This document shows, piece after piece, positions 55,929 to 64,000 of a DNA stretch of 64,000 bases (positions are counted from its first letter, which is position 1; each line of letters begins with the position of its first letter). Below the pieces are notes generated by a model. The model ran no database searches, was not told where the DNA came from, and worked only from the letters and a program-made list of their open reading frames with translations. This stretch comes from Siphonodentalium dalli (Eukaryota; Mollusca; Scaphopoda; Gadilida; Siphonodentaliidae). A program made the position numbers and the translations under genes. The stretch covers positions 216,151,982 to 216,215,981 of the forward strand of contig CP136063.1 of the NCBI GenBank assembly GCA_032622095.1, written 5' to 3'.

Positions 55929-57210
55929 TTGAATTATAAAATTAATGAAAGGAATTGGTCTCGTAGAAGCAGAAAGAAGAAGATTATATTTGATTTGTTA
56001 ACAATGGACAAACTTATGTTTGATCTTCTTAAAAGGGGTGATGCTTTTATCTGCACATGCTGTAATCAGACATTTTATCAACATGGTGTCTACCATGCTA
56101 CACATCACAACTATACTAGAAAGCAAGTTCCAGATTCTTTGCTTGAGAAATGTCTTACCGGAATTGTCAGTGGAAGTGATTCAAGTTAAAAAAGGTACAG
56201 ACAAACCAAGTCAAAAGTTCCATCATGACTGCAATGAGGAAAGTGAAAGGCAAAACGCAGTATATAGCTTCTGACATGCTAGATGATGGGAGAATGAAGC
56301 AAATTTTTACACATGATGGGGGCTATAGAATCTTGAAAAACCTGCGGTCTGCGCCTGCGTTCTTTGATGAAAAGCAGAAAGAGCTCTTTGCCATGATCAG
56401 GCAGCTGGGAATGCCAACTTTCTTTTGTAGCTTTTCTGCTGCTGAGACACGGTGGTCTGACCTGCTCAATTTGCTATACAAGAAAGCTTATGGAAGAGAG
56501 GCTAGTGAGGAAGAAATAGCTAACCTATCATTTATGGAGAAATCTAAACTAATTCAGCAAGATCCAGTCACATGCTCTCGTCATTTTCAGTTCAGGGTCC
56601 ATCTATTTTTCAACAATGTCTTGAAAACGTCTCTGAATCCATTAGGCAAGATAGTGGACTTCTATTACCGGGTGGAGTTCCAGAACAGAGGTTCTTCTCA
56701 CCTGCATTGCCTCTTTTGAATTAAAGACAGCTCAGTATATGGAAAAGATGAAGATGCTGATGTTATAAAATTTATTGATAAACATGTATCCTGCTCTGTG
56801 AGAGACAATACTGAATTTAATGATTTGCTGTATGTACAAACACACAGACATACCAAGACATGCCGTAAAAAGACTGCTAATGAATGCAGATTTGGCTTTC
56901 CAATTCCACCAATGCAAAAATACCTGCATCTTGGATGCACTACCCAAAGACTACCCTGATCTGAAAGACCACAAGATGATGTTTTTGAAAATAAAGAAGT
57001 TACTTAATGACAAAATATCTACCACTCTGACTTTCCACCAATTTCTACAGAAACTTCATCTGTCTTAGCAAGAATATATCACAGCTGTTCAATCAAGTCT
57101 CGTTAGAAAACAGATATTCTTGAAGCAAGGCATGGCTGAAACTAGAATAAATGCTTACAACCCTAAACTGTTGTCTATTTGGAAAGCAAATCTAGATAAC
57201 CAGTTCGTAC
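55929..57210 (+). pseudogene. Helentron Rep part 1: Cys-rich segment and HUH domain
   Basis: FICTCCNQTFYQHGVY (56040-56095) is the Cys/His segment found ahead of Helitron Rep domains. The Helitron_like_N region follows: FTHDGGYRILKNLRSAPAFF, LGMPTFFCSFSAAETRW and FYYRVEFQNRGSSHLHCLF. HLH is the HUH pair (His codons 56699 and 56705). An in-frame TGA at 56717 replaces the expected Trp, after which IKDSSVYGKDEDADVIKFID, HRHTKTCRKKTANECRFGFP and PIPPM continue in the same frame. Further shifts occur at about 56170 and 56940. The segment ends NPKLLSIWKANLDNQFV, where the hAT element enters. Confidence 0.85.
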
Positions 57211-58402
57211 CAGGGTTGGGGTAATCGTAATCAGTAATCGTAATCAAAGTAATCGATTACAAAATTTGGAGTAATCGTCTGTAATCAGTAATCATGACAT
57301 TTCTTGATTACAAGTAATCGTAATCGTAATCGATTACTTTCAAATGTACCTGTAATCATGATTACATTTTGATTACTTTTTGATTACTTTTACTAAAATA
57401 TCCATATGGATGGCTATTGGATACTCATAGTCTCATACTGTGGAGTGTGAAAAGATACAAACAACATATTAGAAAGTTAGTACAATTATGTCATGTGTTA
57501 TGTTAGTGGTACAGTGTGTATGCATATTCTGGCAGTGGACACAGATAACAACACACAATTGTTGAATACAACATGAATGGCAATAAACTTGTGATACAGA
57601 CAATGAAATGTTCTAATATGAATAAATAGGCTAGCCAACTTCAATTATGATTAAATTGAATTGGGATTGATGCAGACAATGGCTGTAGAGTCACACTGGT
57701 ATACAATAGGGCTAATTAACTGAACAAAGCAGGTGTGATGTACATCGGTAGACCTAATTAGCTGGTTTGTCATTTACTGCACTCGTGGAGTTAAGCCTCA
57801 TTTAATCCTCATCAGGATTAACAATGGATGATCATCAAATAAATCTTAGTGTTATCTTCATTGTGTTGGGTATTGAATCTAACAGAACATGCAAATAATT
57901 TATAATTGTTTCTGGTGATATTTTCATAAATAGTATGCGTTAGTTTGAATGCATGTAAGAAAATTTAAAATATATTAAAATATATTTACATAAATAAATA
58001 CACATAAACATAATGTATTCCCAATAAATTGGTGCATACATTCATGATGAAACCTTTCCAATACATGTAAATGGAAAAAAGTTTATATGTTTATTTTATT
58101 GCTTGCATCTTTCTATTGTTTCAGTCGTTTCTTATTTCCATGTTATGCAGTGATGTCTTTATTCAATCAAATTTGATAATTTAATTTGAATTATTTCATT
58201 ATTTATTCCTATGCGATCAAAATGGTTGGAAACTAACAATTGTAATCAGATGTAATCAAAAAGTAATCGATTACATTTACTAAAGTAATTGTAATCGTAA
58301 TCGATTACATTGGAAAAAATGTAATCAGTAATCGTAATTGTAATCATGTAAATCAAAAGTAATTGTAATCGATTACATTGGCATGTAATCGCCCCAACCC
58401 TG
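57211..58402. mobile_element. Non-autonomous hAT-type element nested in the Helentron
   Basis: The termini CAGGGTTGGGG (left) and CCCCAACCCTG (right) are inverted. GTTCGTAC is duplicated on both sides (57203-57210 and 58403-58410). An 8-bp duplication with CAG-type ends is diagnostic of hAT. Both subterminal regions are full of GTAATCGATTAC and AATCGTAATC motifs. The centre (57400-58130) is AT-rich with no transposase. Confidence 0.9.
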
Positions 58403-58410
58403 GTTCGTAC

Positions 58411-58985
58411 TCGACCCATGGGCAGTATGTGTGTAAATAGCGGCCTATATTATGAAGTCTCAAAGAGGTATAAGCCGCTTGCTCCGAACAGCATCAGAAG
58501 AAGCGAAGAAAGGTAACATGCCAGTGAAAGAGAAACTTCGCTTTTTGGGTAATACTTTCCTGAACCACTGTGAGATAAGTGCACAAGAAGCAATTTATCT
58601 ACTCTTACAGATGCCACTTACTCAGAGTAGCATATATGTCCTGTTCATCAACACAGATCACCAGGACAAGAGAATGTCCATCCTAAAGACGACAAATGCT
58701 CTGAAGGCATTAGATGCTAATAGTACAGACATTTTCTGTGAAGGAAATTTAGTGCAATATTCTCAGAGACCACAGGAATTAGAATCTCTTACACTAGCAG
58801 AATACTGCTCAGAATATGATGTCAGAGCCAAGACCTCCAGTACAGAAGCTGATGCCGACAAAACTGACAACCCTGTACAAGATGTGCAGCTTAGTTCACA
58901 ATTCGCCCTGCCTTCTGGTAAACGCTTAGTTAAAAGGATCGCCCCAAGGTAATATCAAACGTGCTGAAGAGAATTTCTTTCGTGA
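58411..58985 (+). pseudogene. Helentron Rep part 2: catalytic tyrosine region
   Basis: After the hAT element the same frame resumes: LDPWAVCV, a TAA stop (58433-58435), then IAAYIMKSQRGISRLLRTA. The Helitron Y2 motif is Y-x-x-x-Y; here the first Tyr position is the stop and the second Tyr is kept. EISAQEAIYLLLQMPLTQSS and FINTDHQDKRMSILK follow, as in other Helitron proteins, and STDIFCEGNLVQYSQRPQ leads to a stop after VKRIAPR. FFREQIMLYHPWRK in a shifted frame (58966-59010) is the usual linker to the helicase. Confidence 0.85.
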
Positions 58986-59028
58986 ACAAATAATGCTCTA
59001 CCATCCATGGAGAAAATAGAGTGAAATA

Positions 59029-60888
59029 TTGGGTAATTGTAGTTCATATAGGCAATACTACCTTCAAGTACAAGATGCAATTCATGCCTTATATTCAAAG
59101 TTTAATGCCCTCGGAGAAAGATTTGAAGACCCCATAGGACAGATAAATGATGAGATTATACAGAATGCCATGGACGTGTTGGCTCCTAATGATGCACACT
59201 CTAATGTGGAAGAAGAACAGTATTCAGTGATAACAGATGATTTTCAAGCTCTACAGATGGATGGTTCACACCCAGATGTTGACTTGGCTCATGAAGGCCT
59301 ACAAGATGGAAGTATTGCACAAACTGTTAAAGTTGCTAGACTTTCCTATGAAGACTATCTCGGTACTATGGGGGCTCTGAATGGTCAACAATCCGCTCTT
59401 GTCAACCACATTCTTCACATTAGTAAGACTGAGATAGAACCCTTACAATTTTCCTCTCAGGCGGTGCTGGAGTTGGAAAAAACTTTGTCATTAAAGCTCT
59501 TTCTGAGAGTTTGCAGCGCTATTATGATTGTCAACCTGGCAGTAATCCAGATGAAATAAAGTTGTTCATAGCAGCTCCTACAGGTCGTGCTGCATTTAAT
59601 GTCAATGGCAATGCAGTACACTCACTGTTTGCTATCCCACCCAATGAATCTCTTCGAAACTACAAAACACTTCCATATGGTCGTCGCAACACACTGAGGG
59701 CATTATTTCTAAATCTCCGGCTCGTGATAATAGATGAAATCTCAATGGTCGGCACTTTTATGTTGAATTATATAAATCAGAGACTGCAGGACATTTTTGA
59801 TTCACAAAAGCTGTTTGGTGGGGTCTCTGTCCTCTTTGTTGGAGATCTGTTTCAGTTGAAACCTGTTGATGATATGTGGATATTCATGACACCCCATGGT
59901 CCATACACTGATCTGGCTACTTGCGTTTGGGTTGACTCAGTAAAAATGTTCGAACTCAACAAAATTATGCGCCAAAAAGACATTTATTATGCTGAAATGC
60001 TCAACAGAATCAGAGAAGGAGTACATACACAGTCAGACATTAATGTGCTGAAAACAAGGGAAATATCGAATGTCTTTTCTTTTCCTGCTGTTCCTCACTT
60101 GTTCAACCAGAATGGTTGATAGTTACAATGAACACGTCCTTGGACTGTCAAATACTGAGTCAGGAATATTTGTTGCTGAAGACTTCCTTAGAGGACAAAT
60201 TTCAAATGAAAAGAAAGATAGACTTCTTAAAGAATTAAAGGAATATCCTTCAAAATTCACACAGAACCTTTGATATCGACTCCATCTTTAAATTGATGCA
60301 CTATTTATGCTGACTCATAACCTTGATACAGAAGACGGCTTAGTTAATGGTGCAACATGTGTCCTGAAGCATTTCTCAACAGTGCAGACAACCAGTGGAC
60401 CTGTGCATGTAATTTGGATGCAATTTGACAGCGATGTTGTGGGACTAAAACAAAAGCTGAAGATGATACACCTCTATGGAAAAAACCTGAGTTCCAGTTG
60501 GGTTCCTCTGATGAAAGTTGCCAAATAATTTCAGCTTGTTGGAGACAAAGGAGTGATGGCAACTAAGAAGCAATACCCTGTTAGACCATGCTTCGACATG
60601 ACCATACATAAGGCTCAGGGCGCTACCCTCCCAGAAGTTGTAATTTATTTCGAGGAATGCTCCAAGATATTTCTGTATAAATTTAACGAGTCACGTATAA
60701 ACATTGACAAAAATGTCACGGAAGAAATGCAGAGACTACGGAAAAGTCTTTTGATTCTGAAGCCTGTAATTCCAAATGTGAAGGACTCAAACATATTGAT
60801 AATCCTTCTCAATACTAGGAGCAGATGTATTTGTAAGAGACATTCCCTGCGCCTTGTGATCCAAGTGAAGTTACAATATCTAACATGA
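59029..60888 (+). pseudogene. Helentron helicase (PIF1-type, SF1B)
   Basis: Helitron helicases unwind DNA during rolling-circle transposition. Visible motifs are Walker A GGAGVGKN (59460-59483, Asn where Ser/Thr is usual), IAAPTGRAAFNVNG (motif Ia), VIIDEISMVG (Walker B, about 59726-59755), VLFVGDLFQLKPV (motif III) and TIHKAQGATLPEVV (about 60601-60642, motifs V-VI). The reading is broken by a frameshift at about 59440, the stop at 60117, and further breaks near 60270 and 60528. The N-terminal portion (GNCSSYRQYYLQVQDAIHAL) matches the pre-helicase linker. Confidence 0.88.
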
Positions 60889-60894
60889 CAATAT

Positions 60895-61350
60895 GACAGG
60901 ATTGATAGCAGTTCACCAAAACAGAGACATGGTGGAACCGTCATCTTAAAAAAACAACACATATTCTATGAACACAAATCAACTGTGTCACTATCAGGAA
61001 TAGAAATTGAAATAGGATATGTGGGAAATGTTCTCCTCTTGACACTTTATAAGCCACCTTCACAGGATATCAGAACTGCGCTTAAATTACTCAAAACTCA
61101 GCTACAACAAATTCCTGTCAAAAATGTCAAAACCAGTGTACTCTGTGGTGATATCAATGAAAACTTCCTTGATCCAACTACTCACGTGGAAGAATTCAAC
61201 GACTTCATGAAAGAAACATTTAGTGTAATTCCCATCGTCCACGAGGAAACAACTGATTACCATTCCGCATTGGATCATATTTACTGTCGGTCAGCAGATA
61301 TCGATCATGGTGGACAGACCACAAGATAGTTTAGCTATCCCTGCCAATTG
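60895..61350 (+). pseudogene. Helentron C-terminal AP-endonuclease-like domain
   Basis: This is an exonuclease-endonuclease-phosphatase type fold, related to LINE endonucleases. SPKQRHGGTVIF precedes IEIEIGYVGNVLLLTLYKPP. VLCGDINENFLD carries the Asp-x-Asn catalytic pair (about 61144-61152), and HSALDHIYC the LDHI block (about 61261-61286). The final Asp-His motif (WTDHK, about 61311-61325) lies in another frame after a shift and is followed by an in-frame TAG. An endonuclease C-terminal to the helicase separates Helentrons from canonical Helitrons. Confidence 0.82.
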
Positions 61351-61372
61351 AAAATTGACTACAAGTGGAAGT

Positions 61373-61600
61373 GGACGAGTTCAAAATCCAGGTCTGTCCA
61401 AAAAACATTCCCCGGCGTTAGGGGTCTTACTTTGTCATTTTTTTTACAATTTTATCACCATTAGCGCGATAACTAACTCTATGAGATATTAACCAATCAT
61501 TCAATTTATATTTGGTATATAATTCTATTGCAATAATATCTCAGACGAGTTCGAAAACCAGGTTTGTCAGACTTTTTGGGCCTTGTGTGGGCCTTATTGC
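61373..61600 (+). repeat. 162-bp monomers at the 3' side of the Helentron
   Basis: GGACGAGTTCAAAATCCAGG (61373) and GACGAGTTCGAAAACCAGG (61542) start two partial monomers of the same family as 49190-49990. The first begins about 45 bases after the end of the endonuclease domain. Confidence 0.8.
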
Positions 61601-61967
61601 CAAGTTATTGGCAGAAGTTGTTTTCGACTGCCAATAAACTCGACATAGCATCTTAGATGCGTATCCCTTGTTATTATATAAAGTCGTGTCCATGGCCTGT
61701 GATACAGCCAGTATCGGTCCATTCCACTTGAGTTGATAGCGATACATTGACTACATTATTTTGACTGAGTTCTGGCATTTCGCTGTGGACATAACCGCAA
61801 TAAAAATGTACGATGTTCAGCTGACGGTGGAAGTCCAGAAATTTTCTGAGCGTCTGGATATGGCATTTATTTCTCAGCTTGAATTTTCTGTAGTTGGAAT
61901 TCATAGTCCAAATCGGACACGAACGATATATTGCTGAGTATGCACCGATACAATTTGAATATAATTT

Positions 61968-62402
61968 GGTGGGGAATCACGTGGTTTTGACTCAGTGAGC
62001 AGGCGATCAGAAATGAGGAAAAGGGTAAAAACTAGGACATCACATATTACATAGTATTTTGACAGCTACGATCATATGCTATACTATTTTTCAAACAAGC
62101 TGATACCTCAGTTGTCTCCAAATGCACAGTTTTTACTATGACATTCCTGCCAAAGTTGCCAGTCAAAGGATTCTTCTAGATGTATGGACTGCATGGTGCA
62201 TTTCACGGACCTCCGACAGGCAAATTTGGTCAGAATGTTTTAGAAAACTACTGCGTATTTCGGAACAATTAAGCTATCAAAAATAAAAATAAACTAGCAT
62301 ATGGTCGTAACAGTCAAAAGGCTATGTTTTGTGTCAGTTCCTCATATATTATGTTTTTGTGCATTTGAATGCGTGGTACTCGAAACCACGTGATTCCCCA
62401 CC
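61968..62402. mobile_element. Palindromic MITE, copy 2
   Basis: GGTGGGGAATCACGTGGTTT and AAACCACGTGATTCCCCACC are perfect inverted ends. The interior follows 47903-48387 in the same order and orientation. Confidence 0.8.
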
Positions 62403-62520
62403 ATGAATTCGTGCGTTCATGGCCTGGGACAGACCACCGTGCACGCTAGTTGGCTTTGTTCTGGCAATTCTCTTGGCCATGGTCATACGTTTGATACAAT
62501 ACCGCAAAGGGGTACAACAG

Positions 62521-62853
62521 TCATGTATCGAACATTCTACTCCGGTGGGTGTTGAGACCATTGAAGGTCAGAATGTATCTATTTAAAAGTATTTTCTTGC
62601 AATCAATTGTTTTTGATGTTCTATGAACATTTGTAACTCCTTGTGTAGCCAATATATCAGACGAATCAGACACATCACGGGTCCTCAAAGCGGCTCTAAT
62701 GATATCTAAGGTCTTATGAGGAGAAAATAACACATGTGTTTGTACCAGTGATGTCAACTGAAGAGGACCGCCAGATTGAACTTCCTTTGAAGACTCAATC
62801 AGGCGAGAGCCATTTACTGAACATATCCTCATGGCTCGTGCAAATATGTTCAT
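62521..62853 (-). pseudogene. Retrotransposon ORF1 (gag-like) fragment
   Basis: The 110-codon minus frame contains NGSRLIESSKEVQSGGPLQL, VLFSPHKTLDIIRAALRTRD and ILATQGVTNVHRTSK followed by YILTFNG. This is the pattern gslLIE..k..q...L..SPHKTLN..RGVIR..D..ILatQGVT.VrRi..ILTF found upstream of the CCHC knuckles in ORF1 proteins of invertebrate LINEs. The knuckles are missing and the key GVIR and TLN positions are altered, so it is a decayed fragment. Confidence 0.6.
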
Positions 62854-63272
62854 ATTGAACGTATTTAAAAAAAAAACAAATACCCCATATTGGCGTTATT
62901 TTAATCTGAATTACGCTCTATATGAACGTAAATGGGGCACGAAAACAGTCAATTCTGAAATAAGTCCATAATGAGCGTGTACCCCGTTATTCACTTGAAT
63001 GTCGCGGGCCGCAGTGAAAGAACATTTAAAAGAGAGTGAATCTGGCAAGTCTTGTCCATGAAAATAGTTAGATTAAATTCTCATGATACTGCCAATATGA
63101 CCGTGTTTCGTACGGGGTGCATCAAATACGCCCGATACGGACGTATTTGTAATCTGAATACGCTCATATACGACTGTTTTCGTGCCCACTTTACGTTCAT
63201 AGACAGCGTAATACAGATTCAAATAAACCCGATATAGGCGTATTTGGTGTTTTTAAATCCGTTCAATATGAA
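62849..63272. mobile_element. Foldback element, 424 bp
   Basis: TTCATATTGAACG opens the left arm and CGTTCAATATGAA closes the right. The arms also share TACGCTCTATATGAACGTAA and GGGCACGAAAACAGTC in inverted form, with ACGGGGT/ACCCCGT near the centre. Non-coding. Confidence 0.7.
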
Positions 63273-63279
63273 TCTATTT

Positions 63280-64000
63280 TCAGGAGAACGGGCTGATTTA
63301 CTGGCCCAGTTCTGATTAAATCATACTCAGACCTTCATGTACCGAGGCTGACGAAATTAGGTAGGGTTTCCATTACTACAAGCAGATATTAAGTAATTGC
63401 CAGCCAATCGCAACATATCACCAGTAAAGTGATGTAACCGATCAGGTGGTAGTCGCATGGAATCCCCAAGACTAGGGGATTTCCTTCAGCCAACACGATT
63501 CCAGCAAACCCCGCCCAATAGCTAAAAATAGCATAAGAACTTTTCCGCCGTATGGCTAATTTCAAGCAGTGTTTCCAAATTCAGAGTTTACGACAACCAA
63601 TTAAACACCGAAAAGCGTATATTTAGAGTCCAGAATTGACCAGCATTACCTCATATGTCCAAAGTAATTGAATATTATCAAGAAATTCAACATTTAGTAC
63701 TGAATAATTTAGAAGTCGCGATGTCATAAATATATTTAATTTCCAGTATATGATGTTGAAGCGAAACAAAGACAATATTATTAAGCATTAAACGTGATAC
63801 ATCGCTGTTAAAATTATGTCACAAGGCGCAGAAGATATTCTGATAGAACAGGTATAGAATAAGAAGCCATGTTTTTCTTTTGCGAAAACGAAAGTCATTC
63901 GCGGAAACGAAACCGATTGTACATTATGTCAATCAAAGCTATTTTAAAAGAAAATTGACGTCATACTGCATGGTGTTGCCCGTGGACGTTATCAATAACG
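63280..64000. other. Right-edge stretch, nothing recognised
   Basis: No exon, repeat unit or terminal structure was recognised; the longest open frames are short and featureless. Confidence 0.35.

Larger units (their letters stand above)
48943..61660 (+). mobile_element. Degenerate autonomous Helentron (inferred limits)
   Basis: Helentrons are rolling-circle transposons whose RepHel protein carries a C-terminal AP-endonuclease-like domain. That order is present here: HUH Rep, then PIF1-type helicase, then endonuclease. Limits are inferred. GTCGAGTTTTCAAAAAACTC forms a 10-bp-stem hairpin at 48943-48965, and AAACTCGAC recurs inverted at 61636-61644, followed by a GCATCT-T-AGATGC hairpin (61648-61660). 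162-bp monomers lie inside both ends. Many stops and frameshifts plus a hAT insertion make it inactive. The coding part (53390-61350) is firm; the outer 5' part could be separate repeats. Confidence 0.6.

Overview
The window is a piece of an AT-rich animal nuclear genome, most likely a marine invertebrate and probably a bivalve mollusc. Genes are split by GT-AG introns. Most of the DNA is repeats: foldback elements, MITEs, tandem monomers of about 160 bp, non-LTR retrotransposon scraps and a decayed Helentron. The mollusc call rests on the style of the repeats and is an inference.

Two host genes can be supported. On the minus strand (737-14172) lie the first five coding exons of FAF2 (UBXD8), a UBA/UBX protein of ER membranes and lipid droplets. 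Its start codon is at 14172 and its remaining exons lie beyond the left edge. On the plus strand (25109-34237) lies a six-exon gene for a 436-residue protein of unknown family. It is built from about eight amphipathic helical repeats of roughly 28 residues and ends in a polybasic tail. The two genes are head to head, about 11 kb apart.

Layout. 1-14.2 kb: FAF2 exons in repeat-rich introns (a piggyBac-like hairpin, a pair of 123-bp MITEs, CTTAAG palindrome arrays, hAT and LINE remnants). 14.2-25.1 kb: intergenic, with two terminal-inverted-repeat elements (15049-16743 and 17359-20553) and several foldbacks. 25.1-34.2 kb: the helical-repeat gene; its introns carry a 122-bp monomer family and MITEs. 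34.2-48.4 kb: no host gene recognised; foldbacks capped by G and C runs, a 6-kb giant foldback with a minisatellite core, more 122-bp monomer arrays, and a LINE reverse-transcriptase scrap. 48.9-61.7 kb: a degenerate Helentron of about 12.7 kb. In order it holds 162-bp monomers, a cysteine-peptidase-like domain, a Cys-rich segment, an HUH Rep, a PIF1-type helicase and an AP-endonuclease-like domain, followed by more 162-bp monomers. A 1192-bp hAT-type element sits inside the Rep region with a perfect 8-bp target duplication. 61.7-64 kb: a palindromic MITE, a retrotransposon ORF1 fragment and another foldback.

No tRNA, rRNA, CRISPR array or prokaryotic operon was seen. Everything was read by eye. 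Family assignments rest on recognised motifs, and no alignment or search was run.
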